Below, one piece after another: positions 1 through 7,737 of a stretch of DNA of 64,000 nt (positions within the stretch are counted from its first letter, which is position 1; each line of letters starts with the position of its first letter). This stretch comes from Nostoc sp. CCCryo 231-06. GTDB taxonomy: Bacteria; Cyanobacteriota; Cyanobacteriia; Cyanobacteriales; Nostocaceae. The notes under the pieces were generated by a model. It was not told the origin of the DNA. It saw only the letters and a program-made list of their open reading frames with translations, and did no database searches. The translations under genes were made by a program, and so were the position numbers. Where the stretch lies: the NCBI GenBank assembly GCA_023522315.1, contig JAHCSU010000419.1, positions 1-64,000 of the forward strand. The letters run 5' to 3'.

Positions 1-1
1 T

Positions 2-916
2 AAAAGTTGGCTAGAAATATATTTTCCTTTGAATCAAGTTGTTTATGTAGTAATAGACAGGACTAATTGGGGATGTGTTAATCTCTTAATGATCAGTGTA
101 GTTTGGGATAAAAGGTCTATTCCTATATATTTGGAATTACTAGATAAGTTGGGATCAAGTAATTTCTCAGAACAACAAGCAGTATTCAAAAAAGTATTAC
201 CACTTTTTAAAAATTATAAGTCTGTGGTATTAGGAGACCGCGAATTTTGTTCATCAAAGTTGGCTAATTGGCTCACAGAGCAGAAAGTGTACTTTTGTTT
301 ACGTATAAAAAAATCTGCATTTATCGAAATAGAAACCGAAATTTGGCTCCAATTAAGAGATTCGGGTTTAGCTCCAGGAGTTGCTTTCTTTTATCAAGGT
401 ATTAAATATACAAAATCTCCGGGATTTATCAGCTTTAATCTTGCTGGTAAATGGAAGCGTAAACGCTTTGGAGTTGCGCCAGAGGAGGGCTGGTTTATCC
501 TTACTAATTTAGACACTTTAGACTCTACTATTAAAGCTTATAAACAGCGCTTTGATATTGAAGAGATGTTTAGAGATTTTAAGAGTGGTGGCTATAATTT
601 GGAGGATACCAATGCTTCTGGTCAACGCTTGATTTCTCTAATTTTATTAATCTCTCTTGCCTATACTAGCGCCACAATATCTGGTCAAAAAATCAAACGC
701 AAGGGTGTTCAAAAATATGTCGGTCGAATTAAAGAATCTGGGCGGACAGTTCGCCGTCATAGCAGTTTTTATATTGGATTATATGGAGCTAACTGGGTCA
801 ATTTCATGGAAAATTGCTATGACCTAGTGGCTGAGTTAATGATATTAGCTCCTAATAAGCGTAGGTTTTATCAAAAAGGAGAAAGGGCAATGAAGCTTAT
901 TCTCTCTGCATCCTAG
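2..916 (+). CDS. IS4-family DDE transposase, 5' end outside window
   Basis: Cut-and-paste transposase of an insertion sequence. The frame is open to the window edge (KSWLEIYFPLNQ precedes the first TTG at 29), so the true start lies to the left. The catalytic features of the IS4 family are visible. The first Asp is in VIDRTNW, the second in LGDREF, and the C-terminal signature Y-x2-R-x3-E-x6-K is exact in YKQRFDIEEMFRDFK. The C-terminus looks complete, with a stop at 914-916. No frameshift is seen in the visible part, so the enzyme could be functional if its N-terminus is intact. The downstream neighbour is a decapitated Tn3 transposase, which marks this region as an insertion hot spot rather than part of the biosynthetic cluster. 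Confidence 0.85.
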   Translation, partial: KSWLEIYFPLNQVVYVVIDRTNWGCVNLLMISVVWDKRSIPIYLELLDKLGSSNFSEQQAVFKKVLPLFKNYKSVVLGDREFCSSKLANWLTEQKVYFCLRIKKSAFIEIETEIWLQLRDSGLAPGVAFFYQGIKYTKSPGFISFNLAGKWKRKRFGVAPEEGWFILTNLDTLDSTIKAYKQRFDIEEMFRDFKSGGYNLEDTNASGQRLISLILLISLAYTSATISGQKIKRKGVQKYVGRIKESGRTVRRHSSFYIGLYGANWVNFMENCYDLVAELMILAPNKRRFYQKGERAMKLILSAS

Positions 917-928
917 CCCTTTTTGTCC

Positions 929-956
929 CCCCGCAAGCTGCAAGACACATGCGGGG
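929..956. other. Short hairpin at the IS/Tn3 junction
   Basis: ccccgca (929-935) pairs perfectly with tgcgggg (950-956) across a 14-nt loop. It lies between the stop of the IS4-type transposase and the first codons of the Tn3 transposase fragment. It may be part of the IS end or a weak transcription stop, but there is no T-run after it. Confidence 0.35.
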
Positions 957-2019
957 TATTGTCACAAGTAAGGAAATATCTTTTGTTAATCGCCGTCATG
1001 TGAGTGTGGATAAACTGAATGCAGCCCTTGTGGATATTATTAATCGCTACAATGTTTTAAAGCTTCCGAGCATTTGGGGTGACGGGACAACGGCGGCGGC
1101 GGATGGGACTAAGTACGAACTCTACGAGGAGAATCTGCTGTCTGAGTATCATATCCGCTATGGTGGCTACGGAGGGATTGCTTACCACCATGTTTCCGAT
1201 ACCTATGTGGCGCTATTTAGTCATTTTATTTCCTGCGGAACCTGGGAGGCTGTTTATATTATTGAAGGTTTGTTGAAAAATCTTTCTGATATTCAGCCTC
1301 ATACGATTCACGCAGATACTCAAGGACAATCAACGCCTGTGTTTGCTCTGTCACATATGTTGGGGATTAAGTTAATGCCCCAAATTCGGAATTGGAAAGA
1401 TTTAAATTTCTTCCGCCCAGATAATGATACGGTTTACAAGCATATTGATTCTTTGTTCAAAGATGCGATTGATTGGGAGAAAATTCAAAACCATTGGCAG
1501 GATATTTTACAGGTTGTGCTGTCGATTCAAACTGGCAAGATTTCGAGTGCGGTGCTGTTACGAAAGCTGGGAAATTATAGTCGAAAAAACAGATTATACC
1601 AAGCTTTTCAGGAGTTAGGACGGGTAATTAGGACGGTATTTCTGTTGCAATATATTTCGGATATGAAGTTGAGACAACAGATTACTGCGGCAACGAATAT
1701 TGTTGAGTCTTATAACGGTTTCTCGAAGTGGTTTTTCTTCGGTGGTTTTGGGGTTATTGCTAATAATGACCCAATTGAGCAGGAGAAGATTGTTAAATAT
1801 AATGATTTGGTTGCTAATGCTGTGATCTTCCACAATGTTGTGGATTTGACTGAGGTTTTGCGGGATTTGCTGAAATCTGGTTATTTAATTACTCGTGAAG
1901 ATGTGGCGGCGTTGAGTCCTTATATGACGAGTCATATCAAGCGTTTTGGCGATTACTTGATTGATATGGAGACTGTGCCGAATTTGTTGGATGATGACAA
2001 GCTCTTAGTTTTGGTTTAA
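949..2019 (+). pseudogene. tnpA: Tn3-family transposase, C-terminal fragment (5' truncated)
   Basis: The C-terminal ~350 residues of a Tn3-family replicative transposase, a family usually about 950-1000 residues long. The catalytic region is present. The first Asp is in GDGTTAAADGTKYE, the second in HADTQGQS and the Glu in NIVESYNGF, so the DDE residues survive. The N-terminal DNA-binding and TIR-recognition part is absent: recognisable family sequence begins at about NRRHVSVDKLNAALVDI, just after the junction with the upstream IS. The ATG at 949 is only the first in-frame start and probably not a true initiation site. The C-terminus (NLLDDDKLLVLV) looks natural and is followed 57 bp later by the matching TIR. 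The protein is almost certainly inactive alone. Confidence 0.85.
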
Positions 2020-2075
2020 AAATTTGCGAAGGTAGGTCTGGTAAGGGTTGTAGAGTTAATATTTACAAAACTTTA

Positions 2076-2113
2076 CAACGTGTCCCATTTTGCACGTATC
2101 CCGGCTGTACCCC
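2076..2113 (-). repeat. Tn3-family 38-bp terminal inverted repeat (right end)
   Basis: Read on the minus strand, this 38-bp segment begins GGGGTACAGCCGGGATACGT and ends CACGTTG. It has the GGGG outer end and CACG-type inner end typical of Tn3-family TIRs. It lies 57 bp after the stop codon of the Tn3 transposase fragment, where the right TIR is expected. The next base outwards (2114) begins sequence homologous to the TonB-receptor gene, so it marks the insertion point. The partner TIR is not in the window. Confidence 0.75.
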
Positions 2114-2153
2114 TCGTTAGTAATAAAATTTTTGATAACTTTTTTGGTTTCAT
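2114..2153 (-). pseudogene. 5' remnant of a second TonB-dependent receptor gene, cut by the Tn3 element
   Basis: On the minus strand the ATG at 2153-2151 opens MKPKKLSKILLLT and then runs into the Tn3 TIR. The intact receptor in this window starts METKKLSKILLVTSS at 45860. The match covers the signal-peptide n-region and continues through the upstream leader in both places. Thirteen codons remain here. The rest of the gene is either beyond the transposon to the left or lost. This is seen directly as sequence similarity between two places in the window; that it was a siderophore receptor is inferred from the paralogue. Confidence 0.8.
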
Positions 2154-2310
2154 TTGCTACCCCACACATTTAGCTATACTATTGAAATAATAATGACAAT
2201 AGTGCAGCAAATAGCTGATTTTTATTGAGAAAAACTACTATTATCATGAGAATAAACATTACATTAAATGGGTAAGCAATTACAAGTATTGCTCAGCTTT
2301 TGTGCTTTGA
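2154..2310 (-). promoter_or_regulatory. Receptor-gene leader/promoter region, paralogous to 45861-46200
   Basis: Two blocks match the region upstream of the intact TonB receptor. Bases 2154-2182 match 45861-45889 (shared gctatactat core), and about 2235-2302 match about 46131-46196. Conserved on the minus strand are an ATACTTG.AATTGCT block and TTTATTCT. Bases 2273-2291 hold a palindrome AGCAAT-N7-ATTGCT on the minus strand. AT-rich segments such as attatcatgagaataa (near 2250) resemble Fur boxes only weakly. Conservation of a non-coding block between two receptor genes suggests shared iron-responsive control, but the regulator cannot be named from sequence alone. Confidence 0.5.
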
Positions 2311-2424
2311 ATCATAATTTGAGGTGCGACTCGTTCAGCCGAAACTGGAAAAACTGTGACTTAAAGTAAAAGATTGCCGTTTTTTAAAGGATTAAGACTA
2401 GCCCTTTCAAGGTGTAGGAGTGTG

Positions 2425-2518
2425 ATACCAAATTTATGTGAGGCTGCATAGAATAATTCTTTTGTCTAGCAAGAGTCTCAAGTGTCCTATTCTGTGCATC
2501 TTCATAAATAATTGGTAT
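2425..2518. repeat. MITE-like 31-bp imperfect inverted repeat
   Basis: The arm at 2425-2455 (starts ataccaaatttatg) is the imperfect reverse complement of the arm at 2488-2518 (ends cataaataattggtat), around a 32-nt centre. The total size is 94 bp and there is no coding capacity. This is the size and shape of small non-autonomous palindromic elements common in Nostocales. It lies in the otherwise gene-poor stretch 2311-2699, where I see no other clear feature apart from a doubtful small reading frame. Confidence 0.55.
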
Positions 2519-2526
2519 GAGTATCA

Positions 2527-2664
2527 ATGGATGCTGTTGGCGAAATATTTCTTCACATTGCCGACAAAAGAATCGCTCTCGTGATTGATGGCGTTAAAAC
2601 TAGGGGAGAAAAAGGCAACTACAGTACAGACCGTGTTAAATTTGACTCTAACGGCTCTAGTTAA
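2527..2664 (+). CDS. Small reading frame of unknown function (doubtful)
   Basis: A 45-codon frame starting MDAVGEIFLHIADKRIALVI and ending before the convergent SDR gene. I do not recognise the peptide. No convincing Shine-Dalgarno precedes the ATG, because the MITE-like repeat ends just upstream. It could be a fragment of a longer lost gene rather than a gene. Confidence 0.15.
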   Translation: MDAVGEIFLHIADKRIALVIDGVKTRGEKGNYSTDRVKFDSNGSS

Positions 2665-2699
2665 GTTTTCGTTACATAGTTATAAATTTTCCCGCCTAC

Positions 2700-3584
2700 C
2701 TACTTAGGAAGTGAGATTTTATTCATTACAACCTCGTCCAAATCAGTACTCATAGATACTTCTCTCCAAGCATCTAATTCTGCTTTCATAAACTGCAATG
2801 CACTTTCAATAGTTTCTACTGTATCTGTTCCCAGTGCCAATCTGATAGGTGGGTTATCGCTATCAACCACTTTAATCATTGCCAAAGCTGCTTTTTTGGG
2901 GTCACCAAGTGCGTTTAAATCGTGATCCCACATATTCTGACGTATATTTCCAATTGATATTTCATAGTCTTCAATTTGAGTATCAATTACAACAACAGAA
3001 CGTTTAATAAAATCTGTACGGAAAGCACCAGGTTCAACAATTGTAACCTTAATGCCAAATGGAGCAACTTCACTTAGCAATGCTCCAGAAATTCCTTCTA
3101 GCGCAAGTTTACTACTGTTATAGAATCCCCAGGCAGTAGCAGTGGAAAAGCAACCTACTGATGAAACATTAAGGATGTGTCCACTGCGTTGTTGTCGCAT
3201 ATAAGGTAACACTACCCGTAGCGTTTCTAAAACACCAAAAAAGTTTGTTTCAAATAGACGACGAACTTCTTCATCGCTGACTTCCTCAATTGTCCCAATG
3301 GTGGAAACTCCGGCATTGTTAACAAGTACATCAATACGTCCAAAGTAAGCAATTGCTTGCTTTACTGCTTCCCTTACCTCTTCGGGTTTGGTCACATCAA
3401 GTTGCGCCACGATGGCACGACCTGGAAACTTTGAAGCTAAATCTTCAACTTTCTCAGCTTTTCGTGCTGTTAAAACTACCGCTTCACCTTTTTCTAGTAC
3501 TGCTTCTGCTAAAGCTCGACCAAGACCGCTTGAGCTACCAGTAATAAACCACACCCGTTCTTGAGAAATAGAAGATGTCACCAT
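2700..3584 (-). CDS. Short-chain dehydrogenase/reductase (classical SDR)
   Basis: NAD(P)-dependent oxidoreductase of the classical SDR superfamily, about 294 residues; the substrate is unknown. The Rossmann motif TGSSSGLG (FITGSSSGLGRAL), the NNAG motif (VLVNNAGVS), the catalytic Ser in LNVSSVG and the YxxxK pair in FYNSSKLALEG are all intact, so it should be active. I chose the ATG at 3584 because GGAGAG lies 5 nt upstream. An in-frame ATG at 3641 would add 19 residues with no SDR character. It stands at the end of the minus-strand gene series, about 90 bp downstream of the MATE gene. It may be a tailoring enzyme or an unrelated passenger. Confidence 0.85.
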   Translation of the reverse strand: MVTSSISQERVWFITGSSSGLGRALAEAVLEKGEAVVLTARKAEKVEDLASKFPGRAIVAQLDVTKPEEVREAVKQAIAYFGRIDVLVNNAGVSTIGTIEEVSDEEVRRLFETNFFGVLETLRVVLPYMRQQRSGHILNVSSVGCFSTATAWGFYNSSKLALEGISGALLSEVAPFGIKVTIVEPGAFRTDFIKRSVVVIDTQIEDYEISIGNIRQNMWDHDLNALGDPKKAALAMIKVVDSDNPPIRLALGTDTVETIESALQFMKAELDAWREVSMSTDLDEVVMNKISLPK

Positions 3585-3730
3585 GAAAACTCTCCATTGA
3601 GTAATAAAAAGTTGTGAAATAGATGGATTACTGTTACTCAATAATGACAGGTAAATCCAATTTTACTCAGTAAAGTAAGACCTTGAGGCTTCGTATTGAG
3701 TATTAATATAATATAAAATAATAAAAAATA

Positions 3731-5095
3731 TCAGGTAAATTTAAGTTTAGATAAATTATTAAATTCTCTAAATGTTAAAACAAAGGTTAATAACATAAAT
3801 AAAATATCTGCAAATACTGATCCAAAATATATACCTCTTAAACCGATCAATCTTGATAATAAAAGCATCATTGGTACGTTTAAAACTATACTTTTGAAAA
3901 ATATGGCTAATAATACAATCTTACCTTTACCTATAGATAAAAATAGAGTATTGCTACAATATGCTAAAGGCCATAGCGGTGTTAACATATTAAGAACTCT
4001 AAAATTTAGTATATCATCTTTTGTAAAATTAATTTCCGGCAAAATTATGCCCAAAAATGTACTAGGAGATAATTGTAAAAGCAGCCAAATCGGTAGTAAT
4101 ACGATAGCTCCAATTATTGCAAAAATTAAGTATGCTTTTTTGAGTCTGCTATAATTTTTTGAACCATAATTCATACCAATTACAGGTTGTAATGCTTGTG
4201 CAAAACCAACTATAGGAATAAAGACTAATGAAACAACTTTCATTGTTGCTCCAAAGAAAGCAATATCACTATTTTTTCCGTAATAGGAAATTAAATTAAA
4301 CATCACAGCTTCTTGAACCAATATCATAGCTGGATAAAATAGTGCTGATATTCCCACGGATAAGATTGGTGGTAGTAAATATATGGCGATCGCTAACTTT
4401 TTCGGATTAAATGGGATAGAATTTTTACCAGCAAAAAAGTAGGCTAAGTTCATAATACTATAAACAACCATTGCAATAACTGTAGCGAGAGCAATGCCTT
4501 GGGTTCCCCAATGATATATAGTAATAAATATGTAATTTAACAAAATGTTAACACCCACAAAAATCAAGTTAAATATTGTGGTTAATCTAATTTGTCCCTC
4601 TGAATTTATGACTGTATTACAAGCTTGTCCTAGTATCAAAAATACAGAGCCTAGTATATAAGTCTTAAAATATTTCGTCCCTTCGGAAGCCACTTCACCA
4701 CTTCCTCCCATAAATGCAATTAATTGTCGATCAAAATTATAGCCAATAATTGTAATAAAAAAAGAAATAACAATACTCATAATTATGAGGTTGCCAAAGA
4801 TTTTGGACTGAGTTTTAATATCTCCAGACCCAATAGCTCGACTGAGGACAGAAGCTGAACCTACCCCAATCAAGCCAGCAAAACCATTTACTACACTTGT
4901 AAGTGGTAGTGCAATTGATATACCAGCTAAAGCAGTTTCACCAATGAATCTTCCTGCAAATAAAGCATCGAGAAAAGTGTTTAAACTAAGCATCAATATC
5001 CCCAGAATACTGGGTATTGATAATTTAAACATCAATTTAATAAGATTGCCTTCAAGGATTTCATTTGCAATTTGAGATTGTTTTTGTGAAATCAT
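3731..5095 (-). CDS. MATE-family multidrug/siderophore efflux protein
   Basis: Integral membrane exporter of the MATE (NorM/DinF) family, about 454 residues, expected to have 12 transmembrane helices; many hydrophobic segments separated by short polar loops are visible. Family-like features are the N-terminal LMFKLSIPSILGILMLSLNT with FLDALFAGRFIG, and the mid-protein repeat FVGVNILLNYIFI. MATE proteins exchange Na+ or H+ for organic substrates across the plasma membrane. Lying downstream of the siderophore-like cluster, it is the best candidate in the window for export of the product. A GTG at 5128 would add 11 residues. I prefer the ATG at 5095, which keeps a normal short polar N-terminus. 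A perfect palindrome at 5170-5184 lies in its upstream region. Confidence 0.85.
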   Translation of the reverse strand: MISQKQSQIANEILEGNLIKLMFKLSIPSILGILMLSLNTFLDALFAGRFIGETALAGISIALPLTSVVNGFAGLIGVGSASVLSRAIGSGDIKTQSKIFGNLIIMSIVISFFITIIGYNFDRQLIAFMGGSGEVASEGTKYFKTYILGSVFLILGQACNTVINSEGQIRLTTIFNLIFVGVNILLNYIFITIYHWGTQGIALATVIAMVVYSIMNLAYFFAGKNSIPFNPKKLAIAIYLLPPILSVGISALFYPAMILVQEAVMFNLISYYGKNSDIAFFGATMKVVSLVFIPIVGFAQALQPVIGMNYGSKNYSRLKKAYLIFAIIGAIVLLPIWLLLQLSPSTFLGIILPEINFTKDDILNFRVLNMLTPLWPLAYCSNTLFLSIGKGKIVLLAIFFKSIVLNVPMMLLLSRLIGLRGIYFGSVFADILFMLLTFVLTFREFNNLSKLKFT

Positions 5096-5169
5096 TCGTT
5101 TACTCGACCTTAACCAAATGGCTAACACGATATTGCTTCACTGCTTTTAATCCCACATTCCGCACTTCA

Positions 5170-5184
5170 TCGTGTAATACACGA
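5170..5184. promoter_or_regulatory. Perfect 7-1-7 palindrome upstream of the MATE gene (operator candidate)
   Basis: tcgtgtaatacacga reads TCGTGTA-A-TACACGA, a perfect dyad of 7+7 bp. It lies in the 165-200 bp gap between the sucrase/ferredoxin-like gene and the MATE exporter. Its position 75-90 bp upstream of the MATE start suits a repressor or activator site. No cognate regulator gene is in the window. Confidence 0.35.
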
Positions 5185-5292
5185 AGATTTCCAATGTCTG
5201 GCTAATGGTGGTTAAATAGCAATCACAAATTACCAACATTTGTCAGTATTAATACTTAAGCATTGAGCATTATCAGGAAATCTTCTTGAATA

Positions 5293-6303
5293 TCAATGTG
5301 TTACATCTTGAAGTGCGGAATGTCGGTTTAATTCCATTTCTTTGGCTGAGTTTAATGCACTCATGACTTCACCACAGCCCTCAATTCTGGCTTCATAAGC
5401 ACCAGTTGTACTACCATCAACAAAATCAATCCGGACTTGTGCCCAGTCAGGATTATTTTTTTGCGTAACTTCTTGCATCGCCAGTACTTTACCTGCTTTC
5501 AAATAATCTAGCCAACTCCACCCAAACTGCATCCAAATTTCGCGCTCGACAATTTGCTCCAATTCGCTTAAACCAGTCCATCCTCGGTAGTATTGACGCA
5601 AACCAGAAACTGAACCATTTCGCTGCACCAATAAATCCAATACATCTGCTTCTAAATGTCCCCACAAACATCCTTGAGGTAAATCAATTAGGGTAGGAGC
5701 AAACTGATGTCCGCCAAAATGAGTTGTTTGCCAGACTCTTAACTTTCCGTTAGAAGCAGGAGCATATTCTTTACGTAATTGTCGGTATATAGGATTGCCA
5801 AATCTGCCACAGGCAAGGTCTACTTGAGCATGGGTACAAACCATGAGTTCGCGAATGTGACTCGTTTGTTGTTGATATTGCTGAAACTCTGATAAATCAT
5901 TGGGTTGTTGCATTAACTGCTGGAATATTGCCGTTACTAAAGCAGCAGCTTTGGTTTCTGGAACAATAAATTCTTGTTTCTCAAACTGAGAAAATAGCTT
6001 TGCAGGTCGATAGTAGTAGAACACACGGGTAAAGCCGGGATAAGAATACTCGCGATCGGGAGCACTTAGTATCGGTTTTAATTTAATCCCATGATTAAAA
6101 ATTAACTCATGGAATAAACCCATCAGCGCTTTAATAGTTGGATTTTTATCAAAGATTTCTTGCGGCCAAGGTTGTGGAATTTCCATTATTAACCAATGGT
6201 CGCAAGTATCTGCTGTACCAATTGGGTCTTCTCCATTAGCTTTAGAAACTAAGGAACAAAAACGACAGTCTGTTGTGAGGAGTTGAGTATCTTGAGTTGG
6301 CAT
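5293..6303 (-). CDS. Sucrase/ferredoxin-like family protein
   Basis: 336-residue protein of the Suc_Fer-like family (thioredoxin-like ferredoxin fold, often annotated sucrase ferredoxin). Diagnostic features are an N-terminal CRFCS, the segment CTHAQVDLACGRFGNPIY, and the HFGGHQFAPT-type box in TTHFGGHQFAPTLIDLPQG followed by WGHLE. Conserved Cys and His residues are expected to bind an Fe-S cluster. The biochemical role is not established in the family; a redox partner role is plausible here, next to a P450 and a siderophore-type cluster. The last codons carry a 15-bp sequence that recurs inverted at 5155-5169. Confidence 0.8.
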   Translation of the reverse strand: MPTQDTQLLTTDCRFCSLVSKANGEDPIGTADTCDHWLIMEIPQPWPQEIFDKNPTIKALMGLFHELIFNHGIKLKPILSAPDREYSYPGFTRVFYYYRPAKLFSQFEKQEFIVPETKAAALVTAIFQQLMQQPNDLSEFQQYQQQTSHIRELMVCTHAQVDLACGRFGNPIYRQLRKEYAPASNGKLRVWQTTHFGGHQFAPTLIDLPQGCLWGHLEADVLDLLVQRNGSVSGLRQYYRGWTGLSELEQIVEREIWMQFGWSWLDYLKAGKVLAMQEVTQKNNPDWAQVRIDFVDGSTTGAYEARIEGCGEVMSALNSAKEMELNRHSALQDVTH

Positions 6304-6369
6304 ATTTACTGTACTTTGCTTTAGCTGTTCTTCAAACAGAAGAAAATAGCAATAAACTATTAATTAAAC

Positions 6370-7233
6370 CTAATCCTTAAAAAGATTGTCATAAAAATAT
6401 TGGTGCGGTACTAATCTTTTATACAACGCATACAGCTTCCACTCCCACGGTGATTGCACAACAAAATATTGTCTTTTGGGTTTGCGAGCTTCCAGAGCCT
6501 CCAATATTGCTGCTGTTACTTTTTCAACTGGTAAACCTGTGGTGCGATTTCCCTTTACGGATTCTTCCATACATACTCTGAAATTATTGCCATAGATAGC
6601 TTTCATTTCGGGTGACATATTAGCTAAAACTTTTTGACAATCAGCTTCTACTTTGTCAGCCTGTTCTGGGGTAATTATTCCCTCTGGTAATATAGACAGC
6701 ACTTCAATTCCACTGGAACGTAATTCCATTCGCAAGGAATCTGTGATTGCCTCAATTGCAATTTTTGAAGTAGATAATAGCGATCTATATGGTATAGAAA
6801 ATCTACCACAAACCGCACTAATATTAATAATTCTACCTTTAGCTTTTCGTAGCATTGGCAAGAAGGCTTGTGTGACTGCAATTTGACCTATAACATTTAC
6901 TTCAAAATTCCATCTAATATCATCTATAGGTATGCATTCTAACGGCCCATCAAACCCTGAATATGCATTATTAATTAATGCGAATAATCCCTCATCACCG
7001 ATCGCCAATGAGACAAATTCTGAAGCTGATTTTATTTTTTCGGCTTTTGTGATATCCATGATGATAGGTGTTAAATTTCCAGATGCAGCTTGCTTAAGAG
7101 ATTCAGCATCCTTTTCTGTGCGGACTCCCGCAAAAACTCGGTACCCTTGCTCAGTAAGTTTAAGCGCGATTGCTCGACCGATACCTGTGGATGTTCCTGT
7201 TATAACAACAGTACCTATATTACTCTTTGTCAT
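6370..7233 (-). CDS. SDR-family protein lacking the catalytic tyrosine
   Basis: 287-residue SDR relative. Cofactor motif TGTSTGIG (VVITGTSTGIGRAIALKL), NNAY in place of NNAG, and Ser in NISAVCG are visible. At the active site the sequence is PYRSLLSTSKIAIEA. Aligning Lys157 with the canonical YxxxK places Leu153 where the catalytic Tyr should be; the nearby Tyr is four residues too early. The C-terminal part (VVQSPWEWKLYALYKRL) resembles SDRs of the 11-beta-HSD or retinol dehydrogenase type. It may be catalytically inactive, use a displaced residue, or act as a binding protein. Reading the DNA at 6750-6790 confirms the frame, so the Leu is not a misread frameshift. Confidence 0.8.
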   Translation of the reverse strand: MTKSNIGTVVITGTSTGIGRAIALKLTEQGYRVFAGVRTEKDAESLKQAASGNLTPIIMDITKAEKIKSASEFVSLAIGDEGLFALINNAYSGFDGPLECIPIDDIRWNFEVNVIGQIAVTQAFLPMLRKAKGRIINISAVCGRFSIPYRSLLSTSKIAIEAITDSLRMELRSSGIEVLSILPEGIITPEQADKVEADCQKVLANMSPEMKAIYGNNFRVCMEESVKGNRTTGLPVEKVTAAILEALEARKPKRQYFVVQSPWEWKLYALYKRLVPHQYFYDNLFKD

Positions 7234-7369
7234 ATCTACTCCCTCTATAATGAAATATATTTTTAACTCGAAAAGGTCAGTTTATAAATATGTCGTATCA
7301 ACTGAACAAAAAACTCAATCTAATCCTTAAAACAAGCAAGAAAATGAGTAACTATTACTGTCCTTAGTT

Positions 7370-7675
7370 TTAACGCTGACCATGCATAACCATCTTTACG
7401 CCACTCCTTGGGTGACACTGGTCATCAAAACGCTTTTGTCGTTCTGGTTGCTTGTTAAGCAACTCTAATTTATAGTTTGAAAGAATAGTTGCTAATACAA
7501 GCTTCATTTGAAATGTAGCAAAAGGTGCTGCAATACAATTACGAGCACCACCACCGAAGGGTAAAAATTCATAAGGAGAAAATTTTTTTTCTAGAAAACG
7601 CTCTGGCTTAAATTTTTTTGGCTGCTGCTGACTTAATAGCCAAGTTGGTGTTTTCACTTTTGGTGGTAGCGTCAT
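7370..7675 (-). pseudogene. Collapsed cytochrome P450 duplicate (N-terminal tip fused to heme-binding end)
   Basis: A 101-codon frame. Residues 1-17 (MTLPPKVKTPTWLLSQQ) match the first residues of the adjacent P450 (MKLPPGSKTPAWLIALQ). From residue 18 it jumps to that P450's C-terminal region: PERFLEKKFSPYEFLPFGGG, then ARNCIAAPFA with the heme Cys, then a terminal SGVKMVMHG. About 350 residues between these parts are missing and the reading frame is preserved. The junction lies in a cagcagcag-rich stretch. No P450 could fold from this, so it is the in-frame deletion remnant of a tandem duplicate. The heme loop also has Ala where Gly usually follows CxG. Confidence 0.8.
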
Positions 7676-7737
7676 AAATATTACTTACTCCAGTATCAAC
7701 ACAGAGAAATGGGAAAACCCCCAGAGATTAAATTAAA

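Larger units (their letters stand above)
1..2113 (+). mobile_element. Nested mobile-element remnant: IS4-type IS next to the right end of a Tn3-family transposon
   Basis: Two transposase genes of different families lie head to tail here. An IS4-type transposase (2-916) directly abuts the 3' third of a Tn3-family transposase (949-2019), and a Tn3-type terminal inverted repeat closes the segment at 2113. The simplest reading is that an IS inserted into, or formed a deletion with, a Tn3-family element that had earlier inserted in a TonB-receptor gene. The left boundary is outside the window, and I cannot place the IS ends precisely. Confidence 0.7.

Noticed and set aside
2240-2265. Fur box at attatcatgagaataa in the orphan receptor leader.
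   Set aside because: The match to the 19-bp consensus is weak and not clearly conserved in the leader at 46.1 kb; kept only as a general regulatory block.
3585-3641. Extended N-terminus of the SDR gene from the ATG at 3641.
   Set aside because: The added 19 residues have no SDR character and the internal ATG at 3584 has a clear GGAG site.
5155-5323. 15-bp inverted repeat (acattccgcacttca at 5155-5169 and its complement at 5309-5323) as a terminator for the Suc_Fer-like gene.
   Set aside because: The arms are about 140 bp apart, one arm is inside the coding end, and no T-run follows; more likely a small duplicated piece of sequence.
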